Counted from the first letter of the stretch, positions 1 through 8,516 are shown. The stretch is 26,331 nucleotides of DNA from Desulfuromonadales bacterium (GCA_030614505.1 JAUWTX010000005.1:1-26331); one strand, 5' to 3'. Program-made: numbers and translations. The notes: generated from the sequence alone by a model not told the origin.

Positions 1-741
1 ACAGCAGAGGTTCTCAGGTACCTCCTTTATGGGAGTCTGCAAGTGGACCAGGATGCTGCGAGTGCCGAGTTCCTGCAACAGTGTTCTTGTTGATTCGAGA
101 GCAATCAGCTTGCCGTGGTTCATGATGGCGATGCGATCGCACATCTGTTCGGCCTCCTCCAGGTAATGAGTGGTCAACAGAAGGGTTGTCCCCTGCTGGT
201 TGATTTCGCGAACAAAATCCCAGAGAGTATGTCGCAGCTCCACATCAACCCCGGCTGTTGGTTCATCGAGGATCAGAAGCTTGGGTTTGTGAATCAATGC
301 TTTGGCAATCATGAAACGACGCTTCATGCCACCGGACAATTTGATCATGACCTTGTGCAGATGCGGTTTGAGGCCGAGGCGGTCAATCAGTTGCTGGCGC
401 CAGGCCGTATCATCGCGAACTCCATAATATCCGGCATGGAACCGTAGGGCCTGGTCAATGGTGAAGAAGTTATCTATAACGATTTCCTGGTGCATGACGC
501 CGACCAGACGCCGGGTGGTACGATAGTCACGCTGGTTGTCAAAACCGAAGACCTCTATCGTGCCGTTATCGACGCGAGTGACTCCGCTGATCATGTTGAT
601 TGCTGTGCTCTTGCCGGCACCGTTGGGGCCGAGCAGACCGAAAATTTCTCCCGGCTCAATGGTAAATGAGATATTGTCAACGGCTGGAGTGCCGTCGTAC
701 TTTTTCAATAGATTCTGTATGGCAAGCGCTGGAGTTGACAT
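1..741 (-). CDS. ABC-2 type exporter ATP-binding protein (YadG-like), 3' end cut by window edge
   Basis: This is a cytoplasmic ATPase subunit that would energise a two-component ABC-2 membrane exporter; the substrate is unknown. The minus-strand frame is open from ATG 741 to base 1 (247 codons), so the C-terminus lies outside the window. Visible motifs are Walker A GPNGAGKST (residues 38-46), a Q-loop at Gln85, the signature LSGGM (135-139) followed by KRR, Walker B LLILDEP (155-161) and the switch His192 in TTHYLEEAE. The GYYGV segment and the LSGGMKRR signature with Met in place of Gln are typical of the E. coli YadG group, from which the family call follows. The permease gene would be expected just beyond the window start. 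No Shine-Dalgarno precedes the ATG, and a good promoter lies almost on top of it (see the promoter entry). Confidence 0.9.
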   Translation of the reverse strand, partial: MSTPALAIQNLLKKYDGTPAVDNISFTIEPGEIFGLLGPNGAGKSTAINMISGVTRVDNGTIEVFGFDNQRDYRTTRRLVGVMHQEIVIDNFFTIDQALRFHAGYYGVRDDTAWRQQLIDRLGLKPHLHKVMIKLSGGMKRRFMIAKALIHKPKLLILDEPTAGVDVELRHTLWDFVREINQQGTTLLLTTHYLEEAEQMCDRIAIMNHGKLIALESTRTLLQELGTRSILVHLQTPIKEVPENLCC

Positions 742-750
742 GGCGTTTCA

Positions 751-779
751 GTTATGCCGTTGCCGGTGGTCAATGTCAA
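751..779 (-). promoter_or_regulatory. Predicted sigma70 promoter of the ABC ATPase gene
   Basis: On the minus strand TTGACA (774-779) is followed after exactly 17 bases by CATAAC (751-756), a perfect -35 and a 4/6 -10. The predicted start of transcription, near 744, is only a few bases from the ATG at 741, which implies a leaderless or nearly leaderless mRNA. Confidence 0.45.
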
Positions 780-798
780 GGGTTGTCATGAGTTGGGA

Positions 799-828
799 TT
801 GACATAGAATAAGGCTGTGGGTAATTAT
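799..828 (+). promoter_or_regulatory. Possible promoter of the DsbA-like gene
   Basis: TTGACA (799-804) is a perfect -35. The best -10 is AATTAT (823-828) at 18 bases, a 4/6 match. It lies about 75 bases upstream of the start at 904. The -10 is weak, so this is tentative. Confidence 0.35.
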
Positions 829-903
829 AAGAGGTTGTGTAACGCTGTAAAATCATACAAGCGAATCGTATCTTTCGAAATCTAAAATGAGAGGGTAAAT
901 ATA

Positions 904-1749
904 ATGGCAGGAGCACGTCGTATTGTTGTCTTGTTGCTCGGACTGGTTCTGATTGCCAGTCCGATTTATGCGGAGCTGGAAAAGAACCTGATCAAACGTC
1001 AACCTCTAGGTCGGGTGCCAGTGGACATAGCGCAGAGCATAGGTGACGGTCGCCTGTTTGTTCTGCTTGAAGGTGGTGTCATTCAGATATTCTCTGCCGA
1101 AGGCCAGAAGCAGGAACGTTTCAAGGTCAGTGACGGGGTTACCAGTCTGGAAGTTTCCCCGGACGGACTAAGGCTCTATCTTGGCAACACGAAGAACAAA
1201 GAGTTGCAGTTTTTCGATCTTTCCTATGTGCAAAAGCTACCGATAAATAACTCGGCCGTCAAAGGTGCGAAAAAGGCCTCAGTCACCATTGTCATCTTCG
1301 ATGATTTCCAGTGTCCCTACTGTGCCCGCCTGGTACCAACTCTGGATAAAGTGGTGGCAGCCTATCCAAAACAGGTGCAGATCGTATACAAGCAGTTCCC
1401 TCTAAGCATGCACAAGTTTGCCCAGCCGGCGGCAATTGCCAGTCTCGCTGCGCGCAACCAGGGTAAATTCTGGCCGCTGCACGACAAGTTGTTTGCCAAT
1501 TACAATAAACTCAACGATACCTTGATTCGGGAGTTGGCCGAGAGTGTCGGGCTCGATATGGTGCGCTTTGACAAGGACATGGCAGACCCGGCCTTGCAAC
1601 GGGAAGTTGCTGCTGATACGCAACTTGGTACCCAGGCTGGTGTGCGTGGCACGCCGGCTGTCTACATCAACGGCAAGCAGCTCAAAGATCGCAGTTTCAA
1701 GGGATTCAAGAAGACGATAGATGCTGAATTGAAGAGGTCTGCCAAGTAA
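904..1749 (+). CDS. Secreted DsbA-family thiol:disulfide oxidoreductase with extra N-terminal domain
   Basis: This is a predicted periplasmic thioredoxin-fold protein that oxidises or isomerises disulfides. Residues 1-23 form a signal peptide (Arg-Arg, long hydrophobic run, A-x-A-like end). Residues about 110-281 are a Thioredoxin_4/DsbA-type domain with the redox motif C137-P-Y-C140 after an FDDFQ strand, and a cis-proline loop GTP with Pro251 followed by AVYING. Between them, residues about 35-105 contain strand-rich stretches (DGRLFVLLEGGVIQIF, SPDGLRLYLGN) that resemble beta-propeller blades rather than DsbA, so the protein is a fusion. The ATG at 904 has a GAGAGGG Shine-Dalgarno about 9 bases upstream. 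It is monocistronic and ends at a hairpin shared with the convergent TVP38 gene. The thioredoxin call is firm; the partner is unknown. Confidence 0.88.
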   Translation: MAGARRIVVLLLGLVLIASPIYAELEKNLIKRQPLGRVPVDIAQSIGDGRLFVLLEGGVIQIFSAEGQKQERFKVSDGVTSLEVSPDGLRLYLGNTKNKELQFFDLSYVQKLPINNSAVKGAKKASVTIVIFDDFQCPYCARLVPTLDKVVAAYPKQVQIVYKQFPLSMHKFAQPAAIASLAARNQGKFWPLHDKLFANYNKLNDTLIRELAESVGLDMVRFDKDMADPALQREVAADTQLGTQAGVRGTPAVYINGKQLKDRSFKGFKKTIDAELKRSAK

Positions 1750-1801
1750 AAACGGGCAACCCGTTCATTGATAGCTTGCCAGGAAGTTGTTTGTCAGATT
1801 G

Positions 1802-1832
1802 AGGCGGACTTGGGTTATACCCGGGTTCGCCT
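1802..1832. terminator. Hairpin between convergent genes, probable bidirectional terminator
   Basis: A 14-bp stem (1802-1815 with 1819-1832, three G-T wobbles in the DNA reading, three-base loop TAT) sits between the stop codons of the DsbA-like and TVP38 genes. Only a broken T-rich tract (TTAATTATT) follows on the plus strand, and none on the minus strand. Confidence 0.6.
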
Positions 1833-1835
1833 TAA

Positions 1836-2516
1836 TTATTCGGCAGCTTTCGACTCCCTTTCCCGCCGCTTGAGGTAATGAGCAATGCTGAAACCGAATA
1901 CCATGAAAAAGACGGACAGTCCCAATACCAGGGCGCGGTTCTGAACGCCCGATGCTGCGATACCCCCGAGAAGGACGAAACCGATCAGCGAAGGGAGGAT
2001 TCCAATAAATGTGCCGACGGCATAGTCGCGTTGGCGAATGGCGGTCAGCCCGCAGCTAAAGTTGACAGCATCAAAGGGTAGCATGATCAGCCGCATGCTC
2101 ATTACTGCGATAATACCATTCTGTTGCAGTTTTTCGTCCCAGCGAGCCATCAACTCTGTTGAGTGCGTTTTCACGGTTTCTCGTCCGAACCAGCGGGCTA
2201 GGGCAAAACCCAGGTTGGCACTGGCGTTTTCGCCAACTACCGTGAAGAGGGTGCCGAGCCAGGGACCGAAGATGAGGCCTGATGCGACAGTAAGCAGCGT
2301 GGCAGGAAAAAGAATCAGTGGCCGCACAGCATAAAAAAATATATATATGAGCGCTGCCTTGAACAGCCCGACGTCATTCAGCCAGTGCTCTAGTAGCGAC
2401 GGGATGCTGCTTAAGGCTAATTGCGAGCGCCACCAGAAGATCAACGCAAACAGGAACAGGCAGAGCCAGAGGCTGCCGAAGATCAGCTTTAACGGATTGA
2501 CAGTCAACCTTGTCAT
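1836..2516 (-). CDS. TVP38/TMEM64 family (DedA superfamily) inner membrane protein
   Basis: This is a polytopic inner membrane protein of 226 residues; the family (SNARE-associated/VTT domain) is linked to lipid transport or membrane homeostasis, but no function is proven for this member. The first segment (about residues 11-30) is a membrane anchor. The central region has the family pattern: VRPLILFPATLLTVASGLIFG, then GENASANLGFALARWFG, then a hydrophobic segment with MRLIMLPFDAVNFSCG, then GTFIGILPSLIGFVLLGG. The C-terminus is basic and cytoplasmic (LKRRERE). The ATG at 2516 is preceded by AAGGGG at a spacing of 4, and the first A's of that site are the stop codon of a possible 19-codon leader ORF. 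Confidence 0.88.
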   Translation of the reverse strand: MTRLTVNPLKLIFGSLWLCLFLFALIFWWRSQLALSSIPSLLEHWLNDVGLFKAALIYIFFYAVRPLILFPATLLTVASGLIFGPWLGTLFTVVGENASANLGFALARWFGRETVKTHSTELMARWDEKLQQNGIIAVMSMRLIMLPFDAVNFSCGLTAIRQRDYAVGTFIGILPSLIGFVLLGGIAASGVQNRALVLGLSVFFMVFGFSIAHYLKRRERESKAAE

Positions 2517-2524
2517 GAAACCCC

Positions 2525-2584
2525 TTAAATGGGACGTCTGCTGGCATCAGGCTCTGTTCTCTTGTCCTTTATCACGGGCTTCAT
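2525..2584 (-). CDS. Possible 19-residue leader peptide upstream of the TVP38 gene
   Basis: An ATG at 2584 has an AGGAGC Shine-Dalgarno 6 bases upstream and opens 19 codons (MKPVIKDKRTEPDASRRPI). Its TAA stop (2525-2527) overlaps the AAGGGG ribosome site of the next gene, whose ATG is 8 bases further on. The peptide is very polar and resembles nothing I know. The arrangement suggests translational coupling, but so short an ORF could be chance. Confidence 0.3.
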   Translation of the reverse strand: MKPVIKDKRTEPDASRRPI

Positions 2585-2683
2585 CTACTGCTCCTGTAAT
2601 AGGTCAGGCTTGCAAAATTGTAAGCTTGTTAAGGAGGTAAGCTTTCTTAAACAGCAGACAGGGCAAAAATTGAGACAGAACCT

Positions 2684-3454
2684 TTACTTTTCGGCAGGTT
2701 CCTCTTCAGTTCCCTCATCCTCAACAGGATCACGACGTTTGCCGAACAGTCGTGCAACGATGATACCGACTTCATAGAGAACGATAAACGGTATGGCGAG
2801 GGCTGCTTGTGAGAACACGTCCGGAGGAGTGAGCATGGCGCCGATCAGGAAAGCGGCCAGAAGTGCGAACTTGCGATTGCGCGCCAGCATCTTGTGGTCG
2901 ACGATTCCCAGTCGTGCCAGGAAAAAGATCACCACCGGCAGCTCAAAGACCAGGCCGAAAGCAAGCAGAAGCTTGCTGGAGAGTGACAGGTATGAGCCCA
3001 TGGAGAGCATGGCGCTGAGCTCACCGCCGCCGGTGCCGAACTCAATGAGTACTTTGAAAACCATGGGAAAGACAAAGCTGAAACCGAAAAAGGTGCCGGC
3101 GGCAAAACAGAGAGTGCTGGCCATTACAAAGGGGATGACGTAAAGTTTTTCGTTTTTGTAGAGCCCCGGTGCGATAAAGGACCAGATCTGCCAGAAGATC
3201 ACTGGCAGAGCGACCAATAGGCCTGCCAGGGCACCGATTTTCAGATAAGTGAAGAAGGGTTCTGTGGCCGTGATAAAGACCAGCGAAGTTCCCTCCGGCA
3301 AGGCTTGGCGCACAGGGTTGGCTATCAGGTCAAATAGCTGCTCGGCGAAGCTGTAGCAGGCCAGAAAGGCCACCAGCCAGGAGACACCGGCAATAATCAG
3401 TTTGCGTCGCAGTTCCTCAAGGTGAGAGAGCAACGGCATCCGGTCATTACTCAT
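2684..3454 (-). CDS. tatC: Sec-independent (twin-arginine) translocase subunit TatC
   Basis: TatC is the polytopic core of the Tat translocase; it binds twin-arginine signal peptides and, with TatB, forms the receptor for folded exported proteins. The 256-residue protein has the conserved cytoplasmic N-terminus LLSHLEELRRKL, six predicted membrane helices, the periplasmic EPFFTYLKIG segment, and the LPVVIFFLARLGIV and ALLAAFLIGAMLTPPDVFSQ stretches typical of the family. The tail is strongly acidic. I chose ATG 3454, since it gives the usual TatC N-terminus and has GAGGG about 8 bases upstream; the frame is open further upstream (to 3517) but that part lies inside tatB and is arginine-rich nonsense. 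The ATG overlaps the tatB stop by 8 bases, so the two are translationally coupled. Confidence 0.95.
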   Translation of the reverse strand: MSNDRMPLLSHLEELRRKLIIAGVSWLVAFLACYSFAEQLFDLIANPVRQALPEGTSLVFITATEPFFTYLKIGALAGLLVALPVIFWQIWSFIAPGLYKNEKLYVIPFVMASTLCFAAGTFFGFSFVFPMVFKVLIEFGTGGGELSAMLSMGSYLSLSSKLLLAFGLVFELPVVIFFLARLGIVDHKMLARNRKFALLAAFLIGAMLTPPDVFSQAALAIPFIVLYEVGIIVARLFGKRRDPVEDEGTEEEPAEK

Positions 3455-3812
3455 CCGGCAGGCCCTCAGCCTTGACCTTCGACTCGGCCGTTGCGCTCTC
3501 TTCTGCAGTGGCCTCATTACTGGTGACGGTGTTATCTGGGATAGCTTCTGCTTCTACAGGGTTAGCCTCTGGCGGATAAGGGTCGTGCATGGCGCTGGGC
3601 GGTGTGAGCTTGCCTGGTGATCCTGGCGGTCGTTTGATCTCTTGGTTATGAGTTTCTTCAGTAAAGGTTTGTTTCATTTCATCAGTGGCCTTTTTAAATT
3701 CAGCCAGGCCACGACCCAAAGCGCGAGCCATATCTGGAAGGCGTTTAGGGCCAAGGACGATCAGGGCGACTGCCATTATCAGGAGTAATTCAGGAAAGCC
3801 GATACCAAACAT
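3447..3812 (-). CDS. tatB: Twin-arginine translocase subunit TatB
   Basis: This is the single-helix Tat receptor partner of TatC. The 121-residue protein starts MFGIGFPELLLIM, with Glu8 in the membrane helix as in TatB, then the hinge GPKRLPDMAR and an amphipathic helix with GRGLAEFKKATDEMKQ. After residue 60 it becomes a low-complexity Pro/Glu/Ala tail, as is usual for TatB. The helix and hinge could also be called TatA/E-like; Glu8, GPxRLP and the long tail favour TatB. No separate tatA gene is visible here, so either this protein does both jobs or tatA is elsewhere. The ATG has GGTGA about 7 bases upstream. It shares an intergenic region with divergent nadA. Confidence 0.9.
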   Translation of the reverse strand: MFGIGFPELLLIMAVALIVLGPKRLPDMARALGRGLAEFKKATDEMKQTFTEETHNQEIKRPPGSPGKLTPPSAMHDPYPPEANPVEAEAIPDNTVTSNEATAEESATAESKVKAEGLPDE

Positions 3813-3857
3813 ATGATGTCACCAATTACCAGGGTTCAGGAACCTTAAAGAGTGCTG

Positions 3858-3886
3858 AGAATACCGGCAAAAAGGAGCCCTGTCAA
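3858..3886 (-). promoter_or_regulatory. Sigma70 promoter for tatB-tatC
   Basis: On the minus strand TTGACA (3881-3886), 17 bases, TATTCT (3858-3863). The -35 is perfect and the spacing ideal. The predicted start is near 3851, about 40 bases before the tatB ATG. It stands back-to-back with the nadA promoter, with 25 bases between the two -35 boxes. Confidence 0.7.
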
Positions 3887-3911
3887 GAGGCCCTGAGACA
3901 GGTATAAGCAT

Positions 3912-3940
3912 TTGACATAGCAAGGCTTTTACTCTAGTAT
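3912..3940 (+). promoter_or_regulatory. Sigma70 promoter for nadA
   Basis: TTGACA (3912-3917), 17 bases, TAGTAT (3935-3940). The predicted start is near 3947, which leaves a leader of under 30 bases before the nadA ATG at 3975. The leader has no strong Shine-Dalgarno. Confidence 0.72.
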
Positions 3941-3974
3941 ACGGCAATCTTTCAGGCAGAAAAACGGTTGTGTC

Positions 3975-4889
3975 ATGAATCAGAACGAGATCATCAGAGA
4001 AATCCTCCACTTAGCAGACACTCGCGACGCCCTGATCCTGGCGCATAATTACCAGCGTGATGAAATCCAGGAGCTGGCACACATCACAGGAGATTCCCTA
4101 GCCCTGTCGATAGAGGCTGCGCGCACCGATAAATCGGTGATTGTCTTCTGCGGTGTTCACTTCATGGCGGAAAGCGCCGCTATCCTGGCCCCGGAGAAGG
4201 TGGTTCTGCTGCCTCGTCTGGATGCCGGTTGCCCGATGGCGGACATGATCACTCCAGAAGGATTGCGAGAGTTCAAGCGACGGTATCCCGGTGTGCCCGT
4301 GGTGACCTATGTTAATTCAAGCGCTGCCGTCAAGGCTGAGAGTGATATCTGTTGCACGAGCTCTAACGCCGTCAATGTTGTTGCTTCCCTTACCGAACCG
4401 GAAGTGATTCTTGCCCCGGACCGCAACCTGGGACGCTACATTGCTGCCCAAGTGGACAAAACCTGTTATTTCTGGGACGGTTATTGTCCGACCCACGAAC
4501 GCTTTACTGTCGAGGATGCCAAGAAGGCCAAAGCTGACTACCCCGATGCTCTCTTCATGGCACATCCGGAATGCCCCTCCGAGGTGCTGGCTCTGGCAGA
4601 TCATATCTGCTCAACCAGCGGCATGTACACTTTCGCCCGGGAGAACCCGGCACAACAATTCATTGTCGGCACCGAAGATGGAATCCTCTATCGCCTGCGC
4701 AAGGAAAATCCAGGCAAGGAATTTATCCTGCCAACCACGCGTCTGGTTTGCCCCAACATGAAACTGACCTCTCTCGAAGATGTCCTCCTGGCGTTGCAGA
4801 CAATGAGCCCGCGGGTGACGGTTCCTGAAGAGATCAGGATTCCTGCCAAGGTTACTCTGGATCGCATGCTGGCTGTTCCGCGTGACTGA
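3975..4889 (+). CDS. nadA: Quinolinate synthase NadA
   Basis: NadA condenses iminoaspartate with dihydroxyacetone phosphate to make quinolinate, the second step of de novo NAD synthesis, in the cytoplasm. It is an oxygen-sensitive [4Fe-4S] enzyme. The 304-residue length fits the short form of the family. Family landmarks are AHNYQRDEIQ (23-32), DSLALS, FCGVHFMAESAAIL, AGCPMADM, CCTSSNAV, FWDGYCPTHER, MAHPEC and TRLVCPNMK. By spacing, the likely cluster ligands are Cys86, Cys171 and Cys259. nadB and nadC are not in this window. It is the first gene of a plus-strand series; mfd follows after about 70 bases without a visible terminator, so read-through is likely. The ATG is well placed by homology although its ribosome site is weak. 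Confidence 0.97.
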   Translation: MNQNEIIREILHLADTRDALILAHNYQRDEIQELAHITGDSLALSIEAARTDKSVIVFCGVHFMAESAAILAPEKVVLLPRLDAGCPMADMITPEGLREFKRRYPGVPVVTYVNSSAAVKAESDICCTSSNAVNVVASLTEPEVILAPDRNLGRYIAAQVDKTCYFWDGYCPTHERFTVEDAKKAKADYPDALFMAHPECPSEVLALADHICSTSGMYTFARENPAQQFIVGTEDGILYRLRKENPGKEFILPTTRLVCPNMKLTSLEDVLLALQTMSPRVTVPEEIRIPAKVTLDRMLAVPRD

Positions 4890-4957
4890 TTTTCCTGTAA
4901 CTGACAGCGGCAAGGCCCTTGTTTTCGCTGAAGAGAGGGTCTTCGCTGAATACCAGT

Positions 4958-7900
4958 ATGTCCTCAACAACTGAAGAACCCCGCGTTCAACATTACACTT
5001 TATCCGGAGTCTTGTATCCGTTCACATCAGGGATCTTCGGCCGTACCGAAATCCTTGGCCTGAATGGCAGTAGCAATGCCTGGTTCGCTGCCGGGTTGCT
5101 GGCTGGCAACAAGCATGATGAAGGTCTGCTGGTAGTGGTCTCTGACCAGGCCGAAGCTCAGCGCTTCCATCGGGCCTTGAGCTTTTTTCATGGCCGGCCG
5201 GCCGACATCCTTTTCTTCCCGCACTGGGAAACCGAACCTTACGCTCCACTTAGTCCTCATCCTGAAATCGAAGCGACTCGATTGGCCACCCTGGCGGCGC
5301 TTGCCAATGGGCGCGGCAAAGCCGTAGTAACCACAGTCAAGGCGTTGCAACAGAAGGTTCTCCCCCGTAACGTACTCGATTCCTTACGTCTGCAACTTGA
5401 AGTTGGCAATGAGATCCAACGGGATGTGCTGCTGCAGGGGTTGTCATCGCTCGGTTATCAGCGCGTTACTCTGGTCGAAGACCGCGGCAGCTTTGCCGTG
5501 CGCGGTGATCTGGTTGATCTTTTTCCTCCGATGCTGGAGCAGCCGGTGCGCCTGGCTTTTTTCGGTGATGAACTGGAGGAGATCCGCAGCTTCGATCCCG
5601 TCAGCCAGCGTTCCACTGCTCGGCATCTGGTGCGACTTGAACTTGCTCCGGCCCGGGAAATGATTCTGGCCGGTAGTCACCTGGAGACCTTCACCCGTCG
5701 TTGCAAGGAGCGCTGCGACGAGCTGGAAATCCCGCGTATCCAACGCGAAGCGATACTCTCTGAAGTTCGTGAGGGATTGCTCGGGCCCGGTCGGGAAAAC
5801 CTCCTGCCGCTTAATTATGATGCGCTGCACACACTCTTTGACTACCTGGGTCGCTTCTGCTGGCTGGTTCTTGATCCTACTGCTATCGCCGGCGCCTCTG
5901 ATGAATTTACCGAAGCCGTAAGATGCGGGGAAGAGCGGGCGACGCGTAGTGGTGAGCCTTTTGTGCCGTCCAGTGATTTTTATATCGACAGCCAGGAACT
6001 GGAAACACGTCTGAATCAGGGGTCGCGCATCGATCTGGCGTCAGTGCAGCTGTACCAGCTCGAAGAGGAACATCCCGTCTACCGCGTGCCGGTAACTGGC
6101 AATGCTGATTTACGCCCGGACCATGTGGAACATGATGGCAGCCTGGCCCCCCTGGTGGAGCGTCTACAGGGGTGGTTGAGCGATGGCTGGAGAATCCTTG
6201 TGGTCTGTCACCAGCGTGGCCAGGCCGAGCGGCTGCTTGATCTGCTGGCTCCGAGTGAACTGCCGGTTTCCTGGGTGCCGGAGCTGGTGTCGGGCCGGGA
6301 TTTTCCGGTCGGCCTGACAGTGACCGTCGGTGTCCTCGACACTGGTTTCAGGCATATTGAGGAAAAGCTGGTCGTCATCTGTGACGATGATATCTTCGGA
6401 CCGCGCACTCACCGTAAAGTCCGTCATCGGCAACGGGTCTTCGAATCGTCTCTGGCAGACCTTAAAGCCGCTGACCTGGTCGTGCATGCCGATTACGGCA
6501 TTGGTCGTTATCTTGGCCTGGTTCATCTGCAGACCGGTGCAGTTGAAGGGGATTTCATCCACCTTGAATATGCTGGCGAGGATCGCCTCTATCTGCCGGT
6601 GGAACGCATAGAAAAAGTTCAGAAGTACTTGTCCGATGGCAGTACCCCGCGGCTGGATAAGATGGGCAGCGGTGCTTGGGAAAAGGCCAAGCTGAGGGCT
6701 CGAGCGACGGTCGAAGAGTTGGCCCGTGACCTATTGCAGGTGCAGGCGCGTCGTCAGTTGGCAAAAGGGTTCAGTTATGCTCCGCCGGATCGAATGTTCC
6801 GTGAGTTCGAGGCCGCCTTCCCTTATGAAGAAACACCTGACCAGCTTGAAGCGATTGAAGCCGTGCTCGATGATATGACCTCGCAACGGCCGGTCGATCG
6901 TCTGATCTGTGGCGATGTCGGCTACGGCAAGACCGAGGTTGCTATCCGAGCCGCGTTCAAGGCGGTGCTCGATAGCCGTCAGGTCGCTGTTCTGGTGCCG
7001 ACCACGGTACTGGCCCGCCAGCACCTGGAGTCTTTTCGGCAGCGGTTTGCCGACTACCCGGTCGTCGTTGAGATGCTGTCTCGCTTTCGCACACCGGCCG
7101 AACAGAAAAGGATCCTCGAGCGTACGGCGGCCGGGCAGGTTGATATCCTGATAGGGACTCATCGCCTGTTGCAGCGAGACTTACGTTTCAAGAACCTTGG
7201 CTTGATCATTATTGATGAAGAGCAGAGATTCGGTGTCACCCATAAGGAACGGCTGAAAAAGATGCGGGCAGAAGTTGATGTGTTGACCCTGACCGCTACG
7301 CCGATTCCGCGCACCCTGCATTTGAGTCTGGCCGGTCTGCGTGACCTGTCGATCATCGATACGCCACCGGTGGATCGTCTGGCGATCCGAACCTATGTCA
7401 CCCGCTTTGACGACGATCTCATTCGTGATGTGATCATGCGTGAACTTCGTCGCGGTGGCCAGGTTTTCTTTGTCCACAACCGGGTGCAATCGATCGATGC
7501 CATGGCCGATTTCCTTCGCCGGTTGGTGCCCCAGGCCAAGGTCGGTGTCGGACATGGTCAGATGCCGGGGAAAAAGCTGGAAGGCGTCATGCTCGATTTC
7601 ATCGAAGGGCGCACCAACCTGTTTGTCTGCACGACGATCATTGAAAATGGCATCGATATCCCCTCAGCCAATACCATGATTATCAACCGGGCGGACTGCT
7701 TTGGCCTGGCGCAGCTCTACCAGTTGCGTGGCCGGGTCGGCCGTTCTCATCAGCGTGCCTATGCTTACCTGTTGATTCCTGGCGAGGGAGTATTGACCAG
7801 GGAGGCTCGCGAGCGACTCAAGGTTTTGCAGGAACAGACGGAGCTGGGGGCCGGTTTCCGCATTGCTCGCCACGATCTCGAATTGCGTGGTGCAGGGGAT

Positions 7901-8449
7901 CTGCTTGGTGCTCGACAGGCTGGCCAGGTGGCTGTCATTGGTTTTGAAATGTATACTGAGCTTCTTGAGGAAACCGTTCAGGAACTGCAGGGACAGAGCC
8001 GTGAAGAGCGCATTGATCCTGAGATACGGCTCGGTCTTTCTGCTTTTCTGCCGGAGAGTTATGTTGCAGATCCCAACCAGCGGCTGGTGCTTTATCGCAA
8101 ACTTGCGTCAGCTCAGGACGACGTAGAGATTTACCAGACCGGTGACGAATTACGAGACCGCTACGGTGAATTGCCGGCTGCGGCGGAACTTCTGCTGGAC
8201 GTTATGAAGCTGCGGGTGCTTATGAAGCAACTACGAGTCGAACTGGCTGAGTTTGACGGTCATAATCTGGTCTTTGCCTTTCCGTCTGCAACCAAGGTTG
8301 CCCCGGAGCAGATCCTGGCCCTTCTGGAAGATAGGAATAAATACAATTTCAGCCCGGACTACCGCCTGAGTATCCGTCTCGGTCGTTTATCCCGGGAAGA
8401 GGTGTTGGCGGTAGCTAAAAAGGAATTGCAAGCATTTTGCCGGCTATGA
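4958..8449 (+). CDS. mfd: Transcription-repair coupling factor Mfd
   Basis: Mfd is a DNA translocase that pushes RNA polymerase off lesions and recruits UvrA. The 1163-residue protein has the full domain order: a UvrB-like N-terminal module (about 25-330, including HWETEPY and DRGSFAVRGDLVDLFPP), the RNA polymerase-interacting domain (about 506-560; VVHADYGIGRY with His510, then EGDFIHLEYAGEDRLYLPV), a RecG-like helicase core with Walker A GDVGYGKT (Lys658), DEEQ box (753-756), TATPIPRTL, and the motif V/VI stretch IENGIDIPSANTMI and QLRGRVGRS, and a C-terminal TRCF domain. I prefer ATG 4958; the frame also allows TTG 4919, which has AAGG 4 bases upstream and would add 13 residues. The nearby uvrA gene belongs to the same repair pathway but is separately transcribed. 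Confidence 0.97.
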   Translation: MSSTTEEPRVQHYTLSGVLYPFTSGIFGRTEILGLNGSSNAWFAAGLLAGNKHDEGLLVVVSDQAEAQRFHRALSFFHGRPADILFFPHWETEPYAPLSPHPEIEATRLATLAALANGRGKAVVTTVKALQQKVLPRNVLDSLRLQLEVGNEIQRDVLLQGLSSLGYQRVTLVEDRGSFAVRGDLVDLFPPMLEQPVRLAFFGDELEEIRSFDPVSQRSTARHLVRLELAPAREMILAGSHLETFTRRCKERCDELEIPRIQREAILSEVREGLLGPGRENLLPLNYDALHTLFDYLGRFCWLVLDPTAIAGASDEFTEAVRCGEERATRSGEPFVPSSDFYIDSQELETRLNQGSRIDLASVQLYQLEEEHPVYRVPVTGNADLRPDHVEHDGSLAPLVERLQGWLSDGWRILVVCHQRGQAERLLDLLAPSELPVSWVPELVSGRDFPVGLTVTVGVLDTGFRHIEEKLVVICDDDIFGPRTHRKVRHRQRVFESSLADLKAADLVVHADYGIGRYLGLVHLQTGAVEGDFIHLEYAGEDRLYLPVERIEKVQKYLSDGSTPRLDKMGSGAWEKAKLRARATVEELARDLLQVQARRQLAKGFSYAPPDRMFREFEAAFPYEETPDQLEAIEAVLDDMTSQRPVDRLICGDVGYGKTEVAIRAAFKAVLDSRQVAVLVPTTVLARQHLESFRQRFADYPVVVEMLSRFRTPAEQKRILERTAAGQVDILIGTHRLLQRDLRFKNLGLIIIDEEQRFGVTHKERLKKMRAEVDVLTLTATPIPRTLHLSLAGLRDLSIIDTPPVDRLAIRTYVTRFDDDLIRDVIMRELRRGGQVFFVHNRVQSIDAMADFLRRLVPQAKVGVGHGQMPGKKLEGVMLDFIEGRTNLFVCTTIIENGIDIPSANTMIINRADCFGLAQLYQLRGRVGRSHQRAYAYLLIPGEGVLTREARERLKVLQEQTELGAGFRIARHDLELRGAGDLLGARQAGQVAVIGFEMYTELLEETVQELQGQSREERIDPEIRLGLSAFLPESYVADPNQRLVLYRKLASAQDDVEIYQTGDELRDRYGELPAAAELLLDVMKLRVLMKQLRVELAEFDGHNLVFAFPSATKVAPEQILALLEDRNKYNFSPDYRLSIRLGRLSREEVLAVAKKELQAFCRL

Positions 8450-8516
8450 TAGTTTGTATCATTTTAACCCTCAATCCGCGAGATGGAGGGTAAGGCTAAT
8501 CGATCCATACAACATC

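Noticed and set aside
3819..4010. 63-codon minus-strand frame between tatB and nadA
   Set aside because: It crosses both back-to-back promoters and the nadA start and has no family resemblance.
4919..4921. TTG 4919 as the mfd start
   Set aside because: Possible, with AAGG 4 bases upstream, but ATG 4958 is the more usual codon and the extra 13 residues show no family similarity; left as the alternative.
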